A stretch of 64,000 bases of DNA from Streptomyces lincolnensis (GCF_001685355.1 NZ_CP016438.1:186001-250000), one strand, 5' to 3'. Counted from the stretch's first letter, positions 49,868 to 59,160 are shown. Program-made: numbers and translations. Notes: generated by a model not told the origin, from the letters alone.

Positions 49868-50159
49868 GGCGTTCAATGCTGACGCATGACCAGCGGGACC
49901 CTGGGCCGGGACGAGCTGTGCAAAGGGCGGGAGCAGCCCGTCGCCTACGATCCCGAAGGCGCCCCTGACGGAGCCGCGTCCCCCCGAACGCTTCACCGGC
50001 GGGCGACGCGGCCCCAGTTGACGAAGGCAACGGCCCGGGCAGAGAAGAGCATCGCAGACCGTTTTCGGCCATGGGGACCAGCAGTACCGCCGTTGGCACT
50101 CAAGACTTGATCTTGATCGTCCAGCAGAGGTGACCGGCCTGGTGCCGGAGTGCCGTCGG
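49868..50159. other. Intergenic, no confident gene
   Basis: A plus-strand 74-codon frame from ATG 49886 (TSGTLGRDELCKGREQPVAY) has reasonable bias over its first half but no family and no continuation. The end of the interval leads into an ISL3 scrap. Confidence 0.35.
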
Positions 50160-50260
50160 CCTTTACAGCGGCTTCAACGCCGTGACCACCGGGCTGACCA
50201 CCGACGGGCTCAAGCCCGGTCGAAGGAGCAGCCAACCGGATCAAGATGCTGAAGGAGTAG
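50160..50260 (+). pseudogene. ISL3-family transposase, C-terminal scrap
   Basis: One frame reads YSGFNAVTTGLTTD, then the neighbouring frame GSSPVEGAANRIKMLKE and a stop at 50258. This follows the ISL3 ending, where SGPVEGxxNRIKxLKR surrounds the catalytic Glu. The frame shift and the premature stop show it is dead. Confidence 0.6.
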
Positions 50261-50355
50261 ATGCTCAGCGCCGGGCTGCGGACTTGCAGCAGACTTGGAG
50301 CCGGCTACCCGACCACACAACCGGACCCGCGAGGCGTGACGGGCCGGTTCGTCGT

Positions 50356-50850
50356 TCACAGGCCGAGTGGCACCGGTCGTGTCGGGACCCCTGAGGTGAG
50401 CAATGTGCCCAACAGTCCGGCAAGGTCGCGGGGAGAGAAGAGATCACGACCGTGATAACCGCAGACGTCTGGCAGGGACCACCACTTCAGCTCACTGATG
50501 TTCTCAGCCGCGAGTTGGTCGTCGGACAGCTCCCCGCGAGGCTCGAACAGCACAGTGCGCACGAGGAAGTAGTCATTGATCACGCCGTCGTAGCCTGCGG
50601 CGTGACCTGGCGCCACGACTTCCTGGTGCCACACATGCGGCGGGTCTGACTCGATCGAGAGACCTACCTCTTCTCGCACTTCGCGACGCAACGCGCCAAG
50701 CGGCGTCTCGCCTGGTTCGATCCCTCCACCGGGAGCCGCCCACACGACTGTCCCCGCCGGGTCCGGGATCGCAAATCGGCACAGGAGAATGCGGTCGTCC
50801 TCATCGAGGATGATCGCGCGAACTGCATGACGCATGCTCACCGATGGCAT
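50356..50850 (-). CDS. Nudix hydrolase
   Basis: 164 residues (MPSVSMRHAVRAIILDEDDR). The Nudix box G-x5-E-x7-REUxEExGU is complete in GGGIEPGETPLGALRREV followed by REEVGL. It is preceded by the strand VVWAAPGGG and followed by YDGVINDYFLVRTVLFEP. Such enzymes hydrolyse nucleoside diphosphates linked to another group, for example oxidised nucleotides or sugar nucleotides; the substrate is not evident. The gene is flanked by an ISL3 scrap and an uncertain small ORF. Confidence 0.88.
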   Translation of the reverse strand: MPSVSMRHAVRAIILDEDDRILLCRFAIPDPAGTVVWAAPGGGIEPGETPLGALRREVREEVGLSIESDPPHVWHQEVVAPGHAAGYDGVINDYFLVRTVLFEPRGELSDDQLAAENISELKWWSLPDVCGYHGRDLFSPRDLAGLLGTLLTSGVPTRPVPLGL

Positions 50851-50859
50851 CCGGAAAGC

Positions 50860-51102
50860 CTAGCGGTCGCTGCCAGAGCGCCTCGTGGTCAGTCGAAGTG
50901 GACCGAGGAACGGCAACTCACCGTGAGGCCCGGTGAGGTTCACGAGTTTTCCCAGCACTGCGGTGCTTGTCGAGGCAGCATCGGGATACTTCTGTGAAAG
51001 GTGCTGGTCACGTCCCAGATTGTCGAAGGTCGAGCTGTATGCGGCGATCCGGCATCCTGCCGGGACGCGGAGCCGGACGGGTTCGACACCGGCCCGGTGC
51101 AC
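50860..51102 (-). CDS. Small hypothetical ORF, possibly a fragment
   Basis: An 80-residue frame with coherent text (VPAGCRIAAYSSTFDNLGRD, QHLSQKYPDAASTSTAVLGK, LVNLTGPHGELPFLGPLRLT). It lies directly next to an IS256 scrap that may have replaced its true N-terminus. The family is unknown; the low share of charged residues and the single Cys resemble a secreted domain. Confidence 0.35.
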   Translation of the reverse strand: MHRAGVEPVRLRVPAGCRIAAYSSTFDNLGRDQHLSQKYPDAASTSTAVLGKLVNLTGPHGELPFLGPLRLTTRRSGSDR

Positions 51103-51118
51103 CTACTGCGGCGGCCCA

Positions 51119-51270
51119 GTCCTTGGCCGGGAAGCCGTAGAACGCGACCAGCCAGTCCACGTCGTTGGTGATCTTCTTGACGGACTTGGGACACTTCGCG
51201 CCGTAGGTCTTCTCGAATGCGGCGACGGCCTTGACCGCGTGCTCGCGATCGACGGCGTTGGTCACCGCCA
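51119..51270 (-). pseudogene. IS256-family transposase internal fragment
   Basis: The frame reads AVDREHAVKAVAAFEKTYGA, KCPKSVKKITNDVDWLVAFY, GFPAKDW. This corresponds to the segment AEDRDHALKAVAAFEKIYGV of the copy at 1316-2336, at lower similarity. It stops before the catalytic Glu region. It is an older relic than the first copy. Confidence 0.8.
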
Positions 51271-51305
51271 GTTCACAGCGCGCGGAGAAGCTGAGGTTGC
51301 CCGGT

Positions 51306-51935
51306 TCAGGGCCGTGTGCCCAGCGGCACCTCGGCGAGGACGTCCCACACGATCTCGCGGCGGTCATGCCATTCGGCCACCAGCGTGAGAGCGGTGACTG
51401 GCACCGTGACCTGCCCGCCGGGCAGGTCGGACAGCAGCACCTTGAGCGCACCGCGGTCCGCGAGATGCCCGTCCGCTCCGGCGTAGGCGTACGACAGGTG
51501 TGGGTAGGAAGCCGACGGGATGCGCGGCCAGCGGTCACCGACCCCGTTACGGTGTGCTTGCCAGGTCATCTCCCACAGCTGCCGGTGAGGCCGGCCGGGG
51601 TAGCCCTTGCTCTCGATCCCCATCATGTCGATGTCCGGGCGTGACAGCACCATCTCGTAGGGGTCGATGTCGGCGGCCCTCCGCGTCACCTCCCGGGCGG
51701 TCAGGTCGATTTCCCCGGCGGTCGCGCTGTCCTGCGGTCCGGCGTGCAGCACCGTGCAGTGCATCCATTGTGGCCGGACCGGATGCAGGCCGGGCTGCTC
51801 GGACAGCACACGGTAGGGCTCATACAAGTACTTGCGGGCGAAGTCCTCACCCGGAACGATCAACCAGTGCAGGTCCTTGCGACCCCGGGCCCACCCATGG
51901 GCCCGGCCTTCCACCATGGCGAAGAAGTCGTCCAT
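51306..51935 (-). CDS. 2H-phosphoesterase-like (2'-5' RNA ligase family) protein
   Basis: 209 residues (MDDFFAMVEGRAHGWARGRK). Two histidine motifs define the 2H fold: WMHCTVLHAGPQD (HxT) and SYPHLSYAYAGADG (HxS, second H). LHWLIVPGEDFARKYLYEPY supplies the first strand. The family includes RNA cyclic phosphodiesterases and RNA ligases that act on 2',3'-cyclic ends; the specific reaction here is unknown. Alone on its strand, with the IS256 fragment upstream of its stop. Confidence 0.75.
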   Translation of the reverse strand: MDDFFAMVEGRAHGWARGRKDLHWLIVPGEDFARKYLYEPYRVLSEQPGLHPVRPQWMHCTVLHAGPQDSATAGEIDLTAREVTRRAADIDPYEMVLSRPDIDMMGIESKGYPGRPHRQLWEMTWQAHRNGVGDRWPRIPSASYPHLSYAYAGADGHLADRGALKVLLSDLPGGQVTVPVTALTLVAEWHDRREIVWDVLAEVPLGTRP

Positions 51936-52216
51936 ACAACCACCCCCATCGGTAGTCCACGTGCATACGCCAGGTGCTGATCTTTCCCGGTGTGGTTCTC
52001 AACAACCGTCCGCAGGTCCTGTCATGCCGACCCACCTGTCGGCGACCGGCCCAGCGGCGGAGCGCGGTGCCGCCGAGCATGACCCTGAAGCTGTCCAGTG
52101 ACAGGAGACGATGAAGTCAGTTCCGATCGAGGCGTTTTGGAGTATGTACCAAACGCCCGGAGACAGCCGAGTCCCAGCGCGTGACCAGAACCCCCTCTTG
52201 TCGCGCGCTTTGAGGC
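51936..52216. other. Intergenic, no confident gene
   Basis: About 280 bases with no supported frame. Short coding-like text on the minus strand cannot be extended. Confidence 0.4.
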
Positions 52217-52310
52217 TCATTGGGCGAGATTGGCTGCCGTGTCGTGATCGGTGTCGATGGTGACCCAGCCGGCGTTCGCAGCCATCTCGTAGATCCCACT
52301 CGGCACCCGA
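52217..52310 (-). pseudogene. ISAzo13-family transposase fragment
   Basis: The frame reads VPSGIYEMAANAGWVTIDTD and HDTAANLAQ. In ISAzo13-type transposases the catalytic core has YGIYDxxANxGWVxVGxDHDTAxFA, with the second catalytic Asp. It is a piece from a later part of the protein than the fragment at 21448-21706, so the two could come from one family but different copies. Confidence 0.65.
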
Positions 52311-52492
52311 CGCGCCGCCCGAGGACTCGCTCCGCAGCATGGGCGAGCGGGCCCGTTGAGCTGGAGTCCTACCGTCTCTTCAAGCGTCTCGTGATCCGGC
52401 TGTGGAAGCGAGAAGGCGGGCAGAACAGCATCCGAGGTGGAATCCCGCTTTCTGGTAGTCCGTCGCTGGAGTAGTTCGGTCACTCAGCCCGG

Positions 52493-53008
52493 TCACGAAC
52501 GGGCGAGTCGCCACAGATTGGTTTCCGCGCGCGCTTTGTCCGCCGGAATCTCGCGCACCAGGTGGTAGAGGTTCTCGAAGCACTCCTGCCAGCGGTTCGG
52601 ATCCGGCAGATTGTTCCTGGTCCGCTTGGCGCGCTCCGCCCGCACCAGTGGCTCCAGGCGTTCCCACACCGAGATCACCGACCCTCCGAGGTAGCCGGAG
52701 ACGGGCTCGATGTCGACCACGCCGTGCGTGACGAGCGCCCCCAGGTTGTCGTAGAACCAGGCCAGTTCACGCACCAGGTCCCGCTCGGACTCGGGCAATC
52801 CCTCCAGTCCCGCGGACAGATCCCAGGCCGGCGACTGCTCGTACACCACCTGGCGGGCCCGGGCCAGACGCACACTGCGATGCTCACGGAACAGATCCAC
52901 CAGGACGGGAAGCGTGTTCGCATGCTCCGTCAGTCGCAACTGTCGCACGGACACAAGGGCGGACACCCCCAGCGCCACGACCGACACCAACACCGCCGCA
53001 ATCTCCAC
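52493..53008 (-). CDS. DUF4760-like protein with one membrane segment
   Basis: 171 residues (MEIAAVLVSVVALGVSALVS, a membrane anchor). A cytosolic helical domain follows: VLVDLFREHRSVRLARARQV, VRELAWFYDNLGALVTHGVV, DIEPVSGYLGGSVISVWERL. This is the pattern of DUF4760 proteins, often found with phage or defence genes but of unknown function. No neighbour suggests a role. The start is ATG 53006-53008. Confidence 0.72.
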   Translation of the reverse strand: MEIAAVLVSVVALGVSALVSVRQLRLTEHANTLPVLVDLFREHRSVRLARARQVVYEQSPAWDLSAGLEGLPESERDLVRELAWFYDNLGALVTHGVVDIEPVSGYLGGSVISVWERLEPLVRAERAKRTRNNLPDPNRWQECFENLYHLVREIPADKARAETNLWRLARS

Positions 53009-53503
53009 ATCGCCCCCAGGGATGGCCCGGCCTCACGCCCGTCGTTCCCCGGCCGCAACTGCACCAACCCCGCCGCGCCGCTCCCGCCCTCGCACCCAGG
53101 CGCAACTCGGTCACCGAGGTGAGAGGCCCCGGCCTTCGCGCTTCACCTGCTCCTGAAGCGGCAGCCGCTTGAACCACGTCAGGACCGATGCCCGACCCAC
53201 ATGGAGATCAGCCGGCGGCTCCGGTGCCGACGCCATAGCAGACACCGTGCAGCTGGTATGTGAAGGATGCGCTGCTGGGTGGACGAAGGGAGACCGGCGT
53301 TCACCCGAACCGGCGAGCGCCGTCGCGGCGTTCGTCACCGCTTCAGCTTGACTGACTGCCCTACGGCCTCGCGATCGCGGCCCTCATCCGCACCTTCGGC
53401 CCAGGCACGGGCGTCGGCGGGCGCTGGTGGGGCAGGCAGGCCGAAGCGGAGGGCTGACCGACGACGTCGTCCAGCCGCTCCACCACGACCTGCGGCTGCC
53501 TGA
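53009..53503. other. Intergenic region with scraps
   Basis: On the minus strand HVGRASVLTWFKRLPLQEQV (about 53130-53210) and on the plus strand LPYGLAIAALIRTFGPGTGV (about 53358-53430) look coding but are short, unconnected and without a recognisable family. No gene is supported. Confidence 0.35.
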
Positions 53504-54973
53504 CTACTTGCCCAGGACGGATCCGAAGTAGGCGGTGCCCTGCGATGCGCCGAGTGCGGCGGCACCGAACGACCAGGAACCGCTGGTCGTCACGCCCGAC
53601 GCCGTGCCGTCGAGCACCCAGGCGTAGCCTGCGGAGTCGTTCTCGTAGGGAGCCGTGGTGACGAGTTCGGCGTGGCCGTCGCGGTCGGAGTCGACCAGTC
53701 GCGCCTGCGCACCGAAGCGGTCGCCCGCCTCGGACGCACCCGGCACGCCGGCGGTGTTCTGGTTGAAGTTCTGTGCGCCGGCCGTTCCCAGTCCGCGTGC
53801 CGAACCGCGCAGGAGCCAGGCCGCGCCCGCGTCCGCCAGGTCGCCGATGCTCTCGCCCGGGGAGCCGATCGCCAGGTCGAGGTGGCCGTCGCCGTTGACG
53901 TCGCCGAGGCTGAGGTCGGCACCGAACCGGTCGCCGACTTCGGCACTGCCGCCGAGGCCGTCCTTGCCCTGCTCGAAGACCTGATCCGGCGTTTCGGCGT
54001 CGGAGCCGAACAGGCCGTCGCGGCTGCCGTAGCGCACGGAGACACTACCCGCGGCCAGGTCCCACTCGCCGTGCTCCAGGGTGCGGGGGTCGCCCAGCAC
54101 GAGGTCGGGGTAGCCGTCCTTGTTGAGGTCACCGGAGGCGCCCACCGAGCCTCCGCCGAAGGTGCGGTCCAGGCCCAGTCCGTCCGCGGAACCGCGCAAC
54201 AGCACCGAGCGGCTCTCCACGATCTCCAGGCTCGGCTCGGTGCCGGTCACCACGAGATCGGCATAGCCGTCCTTGTCGTAGTCGGCGCCGGTCAGACCGC
54301 TGGGCCTGAAGCCGTTCTCGGTGGGCAGACCGTGGAGCTGCTCGGGGTTCTGCGGTGTGCGGGACGCGCTGAAGTCGTGCACGTAGACGGAGTCCTCCGC
54401 GTTGACGTGGGCCAGCTCCGGGCGCCCGTCGCCGTCGACGTCGGCGGCGGTGAGCCCGCTGCCGTAGGACTCCCTCGCGCTGGGCGCACCCAGGGTGTTG
54501 CTCTCCAGCCACGAACTCGTACCGGTCAGCCCGCGGGCCGAACCCCACAGGACCGTGACGCTGCCCGCGTCGACGGCGTCACCGATGTCCTCGCCGGGCA
54601 CTCCCACGGCCAGATCGGCATATCCGTCACCGTCGAGGTCCGCGGACGTGACGGCCGCGCCGAAGGCGTCATGGGCCTCCGGGCTGCCGGGCACCCCTGC
54701 CGAACTCTGCGTCAGAACCACTCTCTTGGCGGTGTCGACCCCCTGGGACGAGCCGTAGAGCACGGCAACGAACCCGGCTCCCGGCTTGCCGCCCACCGTC
54801 GCGGCGGGTGCCGCGGTCACCAGATCCGGGAAGCCGTCGCCGTTGAAGTCGTCATGGGCCACCGTGGCGGCGCGCTGGGCGCCCTCCGCCGCCCAGGCGG
54901 GCCCGCCGGCGATCGCGGTGCCGGTGACACTGAGCAGGGCCACCGCCAGAAAAGCGGCACGTGTCGAGCGCAT
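53504..54973 (-). CDS. Secreted FG-GAP/integrin-alpha-like beta-propeller protein
   Basis: 489 residues from ATG 54971-54973 with a Sec signal peptide (RSTRAAFLAVALLSVTGTAI, AGGPAWAAEG). Seven FG-GAP blades follow. Each carries a calcium-binding D-x-D/N-x-D-G loop (DDFNGDGFPDLVTAAPAATV, ADLDGDGYADLAVGVPGEDI, ADVDGDGRPELAHV, ADYDKDGYADLVVTGTEP, GDLNKDGYPDLVLGDP, GDVNGDGHLDLAIGSPGESI). It is exported and probably binds protein or glycan partners in a calcium-dependent way. The stop is 23 bases from the previous interval's end, and no partner gene is adjacent. Confidence 0.88.
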   Translation of the reverse strand: MRSTRAAFLAVALLSVTGTAIAGGPAWAAEGAQRAATVAHDDFNGDGFPDLVTAAPAATVGGKPGAGFVAVLYGSSQGVDTAKRVVLTQSSAGVPGSPEAHDAFGAAVTSADLDGDGYADLAVGVPGEDIGDAVDAGSVTVLWGSARGLTGTSSWLESNTLGAPSARESYGSGLTAADVDGDGRPELAHVNAEDSVYVHDFSASRTPQNPEQLHGLPTENGFRPSGLTGADYDKDGYADLVVTGTEPSLEIVESRSVLLRGSADGLGLDRTFGGGSVGASGDLNKDGYPDLVLGDPRTLEHGEWDLAAGSVSVRYGSRDGLFGSDAETPDQVFEQGKDGLGGSAEVGDRFGADLSLGDVNGDGHLDLAIGSPGESIGDLADAGAAWLLRGSARGLGTAGAQNFNQNTAGVPGASEAGDRFGAQARLVDSDRDGHAELVTTAPYENDSAGYAWVLDGTASGVTTSGSWSFGAAALGASQGTAYFGSVLGK

Positions 54974-55378
54974 GGAAATCCCCCTTGTGTTTCGCTGCGT
55001 CGAAGCCGCAGCCTCATCAACCGGGCAGCACACCGAGCCGGTCACGCTCGGCCTGCCGCCCTTGCAGCAGATGAGACCCAAGAACCCCAACAGAAGTTGT
55101 ACGCCCAGCGGTTGCCGCAGAGTCCTGTGGCACGGCTGTGACAGCGGCCACAGATTCGTGACACACCCTGACGCCACTCACGACAGTGCCGGCCTTGTCG
55201 TGCAGCAGCGTGTCCCCACGGCGGCGGAACCCTGGCGTGATCACGCCATGCTTGAGTTCCGTCACAGCGCCGGCATGCCCGCTGACGACGGGCGCAGGTC
55301 GTCAGTGAGCAGCCGAAAACCTCTTGCCGAGTTGTCTCAGCACCCGATACCCAGCATCGAGACGACAAGGAGCACTGG
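54974..55378. other. Intergenic region, 405 bases
   Basis: Between the FG-GAP gene and the VOC gene, which are divergent, I see no gene. The sequence is less GC-rich than its neighbours, as expected for a promoter region. No clear operator was found. Confidence 0.5.
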
Positions 55379-56095
55379 ATGACGACCCGTCTGGGTTCAT
55401 TGAACGAGTTCTGCTGGATGGACCTCAAAACGCGTGACGCGGCCGGCACCGCCACCTTCTTCTCGAAGACGCTGGGCTGGCGCTTCGCGGTGGACGAGAA
55501 GGACTGGCGAAGGGCCACCAAGATCGCCGTCGACGGCCACCTGATCGGCAGCGTCAGCGACCTGGCGAATCCGGTCTACCCGCCGGGAACACCCGCCCAC
55601 ATCGCTTTCTACCTGGCAGTCGACAACGTCGATCACCGCGTCGAAGCCGCGACGGTGAACGGCGCTCGTCTTGTCGTACCTCCCTTCGACGCGGGCGATC
55701 AGGGGCGCATGGCGACATTGATCGATCCAGTAGGTGCCGCCTTCTCCCTCTGGCAGCCACGCAACTTCACCGGATGGCACCTCCCGTCCCGCTTGGCGGG
55801 TGCCCCGCACCGCATGGTCCTGACGTGCGACCAGCCCGAGAAAGCCCGGCATTTCTACGACACGACGATCGGGACCCCTCAGGCCTGCGCCGATTTCATC
55901 GCCACACGTGGATCCAGTGCGTCCGCCCCGCGGTGGGAACTGGCGGTCGGCGTCGAGGATCCGGACAGCATCGTCGCCCGCGCACACGAGTTCGGCCAGG
56001 ACTCGGCCGTCTGGTCCGAGGAAACCGGTCGCCCTGTTGTGCGGTTGAGCAGCCCGGAGGGACTGACATTCCTGGTCCACCGCGTTGAGCAATGA
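55379..56095 (+). CDS. VOC-family protein with two glyoxalase domains
   Basis: 238 residues from ATG 55379 (MTTRLGSLNEFCWMDLKTRD). The first domain has FCWMDLKTRDAAGTATFFSK, and HIAFYLAVDNVDHRVEAATV. The second has PHRMVLTCDQPEKARHFYDT and closes with SSPEGLTFLVHRVEQ. A double-domain VOC protein forms one complete active-site barrel. The metal-binding positions are not all obvious, so a binding role is as likely as catalysis. Close relatives in Streptomyces are annotated as putative hydroxylase or bleomycin-resistance-like proteins without a proven reaction. Confidence 0.82.
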   Translation: MTTRLGSLNEFCWMDLKTRDAAGTATFFSKTLGWRFAVDEKDWRRATKIAVDGHLIGSVSDLANPVYPPGTPAHIAFYLAVDNVDHRVEAATVNGARLVVPPFDAGDQGRMATLIDPVGAAFSLWQPRNFTGWHLPSRLAGAPHRMVLTCDQPEKARHFYDTTIGTPQACADFIATRGSSASAPRWELAVGVEDPDSIVARAHEFGQDSAVWSEETGRPVVRLSSPEGLTFLVHRVEQ

Positions 56096-56392
56096 CTCGG
56101 CCGTCGATCAGGCGGAGGGAGCGGCCCGACCCAACCCGACTGGCCTGTGGGGCCACAGCACCTTGGCCTTCCCTTCGATGGTCAGAGCCCGTGCGCTGTC
56201 GCCCCCCAGGCCCGCGCGGGCCTGGCCTGCCGGCGGGCCACCGGTGCCGAACGCGGCCGGCCACCACTGATCCGGACCGGGGCGGACGGCTGCGCGTTCT
56301 GCTCGGATACGGCCGAGTTCCAGGCAAGCGAGGTCGCGGTCATCCGGGAGAAGCTCACCTGCGATCCGCCGGCCTCCCGTGGGCGCCGACTG
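56096..56392. other. Intergenic, convergent
   Basis: About 300 bases between the stops of the VOC and TetR genes. A plus-strand stretch reads IRTGADGCAFCSDTAEFQAS with two cysteines but has no start and merges into the TetR gene's shadow frame. No gene is supported. Confidence 0.4.
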
Positions 56393-57001
56393 TCAGACGG
56401 GCGGCCAGTTCCGCAGTGCCGCGTCGGCCACTTGCTGGAGTTCGCAGCGGGTGGCGCCGCCGGCAGCCTGGACGGCGATACCGTTCGACACAGTCATGAC
56501 GTATCGGGCGAGGAATTCCGGGTCCGTGCCGGGGGGCAGATCACCCTCGTCGACGGCCCGCTGAAACCGGTGGCGCAGGCGAGCACGGCCGTCGTCGCGC
56601 CAGGCGACCAGGGCATCCTGGGCCGCCCGGCCGGAGTCACCGGCGGCCAGTGAGCCCTGCACGCCCAGGCAGCCGGCGGGGCAGCCGGGGCGGGTGGTCG
56701 TGTCGACCGAGCCGGCGAGGAACGCCGTGGCGACCTCCCGGGCGCTCGGCTTCGCCAGTGCGCCGTCCGCATAGGCGGCGGGGCCTTCGGTGTAGCGCTC
56801 CAGGGCCTTGCGGAACAGTTCCTCCTTGTTGCCGAAGGCCGCGTACATGCTCTTGCGGGTGATGCCCATGGCGCGGGTCAGGTCGGTCAGGCTGGCGCCT
56901 TCGTAGCCCTGCTCCCAGAAGACCAGCATCGCCCGCTCCAGGGCCTCGTCGGCGTCGAAGCCTCTCGGCCGGCCGATCGGCGCTTTCCGGGTGATCTCCA
57001 C
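56393..57001 (-). CDS. TetR/AcrR-family transcriptional regulator
   Basis: 202 residues (MEITRKAPIGRPRGFDADEA). The N-terminal helix-turn-helix is ASLTDLTRAMGITRKSMYAA, followed by FGNKEELFRKALERY. The C-terminal ligand domain contains CPAGCLGVQGSLAAGDSG, typical of the subgroup often paired with short-chain dehydrogenases. It is divergent from the SDR gene; the gap contains two copies of a palindrome that is its likely operator. Ligand unknown. Confidence 0.9.
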   Translation of the reverse strand: MEITRKAPIGRPRGFDADEALERAMLVFWEQGYEGASLTDLTRAMGITRKSMYAAFGNKEELFRKALERYTEGPAAYADGALAKPSAREVATAFLAGSVDTTTRPGCPAGCLGVQGSLAAGDSGRAAQDALVAWRDDGRARLRHRFQRAVDEGDLPPGTDPEFLARYVMTVSNGIAVQAAGGATRCELQQVADAALRNWPPV

Positions 57002-57021
57002 GGCCCCACCCTACCTCCTCG

Positions 57022-57071
57022 ATACCGATCGGTGCAGAAGTGCTACGGTCTCATTACGCACCGATCGGTAT
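57022..57071. promoter_or_regulatory. Two inverted copies of a TetR operator
   Basis: ATACCGATCGGT (57022-57033) and ACCGATCGGTAT (57060-57071) are mirror images, and each core ACCGATCGGT is a perfect 10-bp palindrome. Their centres are 38 bases apart and lie 21-72 bases from the two start codons. The likely action is repression of both the tetR gene and the SDR gene. Confidence 0.88.
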
Positions 57072-57093
57072 CTAAGTTTCGGGAGTTCAAACA

Positions 57094-57840
57094 ATGGGAC
57101 AGCTGGAAGGCAAGACCGCCGTCGTCACCGGCGGCAGCACCGGAATCGGCCTGGCCACCGCCGCGCGACTGGCGTCCGAGGGCGCCCATGTGTTCATCAC
57201 CGGCCGGCGCAAGGACGCCCTCGACAGGGCCGTCGAGTCGATCGGTTCCGCAGCCACCGCGGTGCCGGGCGACATATCCGAGCCGACCGACCTGGACCGG
57301 CTCTACGACGCGATCCGCGACCACGGTCGCGGCCTGGACGTGCTCTTCGCCAACGCCGGCATGGCCAGGCTCGCACCGCTGGCGCAGGCCACCGACGAAC
57401 AGTTCGATCAGCTCTTTGGCGTCAACGTCCGCGGCACCCTGCTCACCGTGCAAAAGGCACTGCCGCTGCTCAACGACGGCGCCTCGGTGATTCTGAACGA
57501 CTCCATCCGCGCCGACGACGGCCGGGAGGCCTTCGGCCTGTACGCGGCATCGAAGGCCGCGATCCGGTCTCTCGCACGGACCTGGGCCAACGAGCTGAAA
57601 GGCAGGGGCATCCGGGTCAACACCGTCGCGCCGGGCGCGATCGACACCCCCGGAGTCGACCTCGCCATCGGCGAGGAGAACGCGGCCGCGGTCAAGGCAG
57701 AGCTTGCGGCGGGAGTCCCGATCGGCCGGAGGGGACGCCCGGAGGAAGTCGCCGCCGCCGTGGCCTTCCTCGCCTCCCCAGACAGCAGCTTCATGCTCGG
57801 CACCACCCTGCACGTCAACGGCGGCGAGAACCAGTTCTGA
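57094..57840 (+). CDS. Short-chain dehydrogenase/reductase (SDR)
   Basis: 248 residues from ATG 57094 (MGQLEGKTAVVTGGSTGIGL). The NAD(P)-binding motif is TGGSTGIG and the NAG strand is LFANAGMA. The catalytic Ser sits in VILNDSIRAD and the Tyr/Lys pair in YAASKAAIRSLA. A C-terminal GRRGRPEEVAAAVAFLAS and NGGENQF complete the classical SDR. It oxidises or reduces an alcohol/ketone of unknown identity and is controlled by the divergent TetR protein. NADP preference is suggested by the basic residues after strand 2 (GRRKDALDR). Confidence 0.92.
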   Translation: MGQLEGKTAVVTGGSTGIGLATAARLASEGAHVFITGRRKDALDRAVESIGSAATAVPGDISEPTDLDRLYDAIRDHGRGLDVLFANAGMARLAPLAQATDEQFDQLFGVNVRGTLLTVQKALPLLNDGASVILNDSIRADDGREAFGLYAASKAAIRSLARTWANELKGRGIRVNTVAPGAIDTPGVDLAIGEENAAAVKAELAAGVPIGRRGRPEEVAAAVAFLASPDSSFMLGTTLHVNGGENQF

Positions 57841-58157
57841 CCCGCCACAGGAAGTCCCGAGCGGCCGGCCCTGCGCACACACCACCCGCCACCCACCAGA
57901 ACCCAGTACTCAGAACAAGGAATGACTCTTCAACTTCCCAGGGAGATGATCGGTTCAATCGCGCGGGCCGTCGGGCTGAGCAGTGGTGATAAGGCGTCGG
58001 GGTAGGCGAGGTGGGTGCGGCGGAAGAGCATGACCGTGGTCCCCCGCGTGTGTCAGGAACTGCTCGAGTCGGGCTGCGTCACGCCAACCACCCATCCGCA
58101 GACCTTGCGGGTGACCTCGTAAAGGATCTCCTCACTGACGCCCTCTAGGCCGGCGCG
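57841..58157. other. Region with a small coding-like scrap
   Basis: A minus-strand frame reads TTVMLFRRTHLAYPDALSPL and ends ARAIEPIISLGS (about 57945-58040), possibly the C-terminus of a lost enzyme. No complete gene is present. Confidence 0.3.
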
Positions 58158-58900
58158 GTGACTGGCGAGCAGGAGCGGACGCAGCCGTCGGGAGTGTGGG
58201 CCACGGCAGTGGGGGTGGCCAGAGTACGGGCGCTGGAAACCGAGCGGGAGAACGCGCTGTTCCGCGATCCACTGGCACAGGCCTTCGCCGCCGCCGGTGG
58301 CCTGTGGCCCCTCCTCGCCGCCGCCCGAGGACGAGGCCGCGCAACGTCGCCGGCGGGCCGTGTCGTTCTCCATCGTCATCAGGACGAAGTTCCTCGACGA
58401 CCTGTTGCGGCGGGCCTTCGCGTCCGGGGTCCGGCAGGCCGTGCTGCTCGGCGCCGGCATGGACAGCCGGGCCTTCTGGATGGACTGGCCCGAGGGCACC
58501 CGGTTGTTCGAGGTCGACACCGCCGCGCCACTGGACTTCAAGGCTTCGGTGCTGCGCCAGGAGCGGGCCGTCGCGCGCTGCGAACGGATCACCGTCGCTG
58601 TGGATCTGCGTGAGGACTGGCCCGCCGCGCTGTCCGCCGCAGGACACGACCCGGCGGTGCCGACCGTGTGGATCGCCGAAGGACTGCTGATCTATCTGCC
58701 CGAGGACGCGGTGGAGTTGCTGCTGGCGCGGATCAGCGCGCAGTCGGCGGCAGGCAGTCGGATGGGGCTGACGTTGGGCTCGCGCGGCGTGATCGAGCGC
58801 TTCGGCACGGACGCCGCACCCGGATCGGCGGCATCCCTGTGGGTCTCGGAGATGCCCGACAACCCGGTGGCCTGGCCGGCCCGGCACGGCTGGGAATGTA
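58158..58900 (+). pseudogene. SAM-dependent methyltransferase (TIGR00027/SAV2177-like), frameshifted and cut
   Basis: The first frame reads GVWATAVGVARVRALETERE, ALFRDPLAQAFAAAGGLW. At about 58307 the text moves to another frame and continues DEAAQRRRRAVSFSIVIRTK, LLGAGMDSRAFWMDWPEGTR, LFEVDTAAPLDFKASVLRQE, WIAEGLLIYLPEDAVELLL. This is the TIGR00027 family with the SAM loop GAGMDSRA. After NPVAWPARHGWE the expected last 40 residues are replaced by unrelated sequence. A frameshift plus a lost C-terminus makes it inactive. Confidence 0.75.
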
Positions 58901-58956
58901 CACGCTCCGGTCGGCCGAGACCGGCCGACCGCGGTGACGCCCTGGGTGATGAGCCG

Positions 58957-59160
58957 TCAGAAGGCGAACGTGTAGCGCGCCACGAAGCCGTCGTAGGTAC
59001 GTCCAGCCGGCCATCGCCCCACTCCCCGGTCTCGGAGATCGGCTCGGCACGCCATTGGGAGGCATGGGTGCGTGTCTTCTCCATCTCGCGGTAGAGGTCG
59101 GAGAGACGGGTGAACGTCTTGCCCGGGAGACCGCCTGCCGCCATCTGGCCTGCTGCACCG
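58957..59160 (-). pseudogene. C-terminal fragment of an unknown protein
   Basis: Across two minus-strand frames the text LPGKTFTRLSDLYREMEKTR, THASQWRAEPISETGEWGDG, RTYDGFVARYTFAF and stop at 58957 reads like one protein end with a frameshift. It sits where the methyltransferase end should be. Family unknown. Confidence 0.35.
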
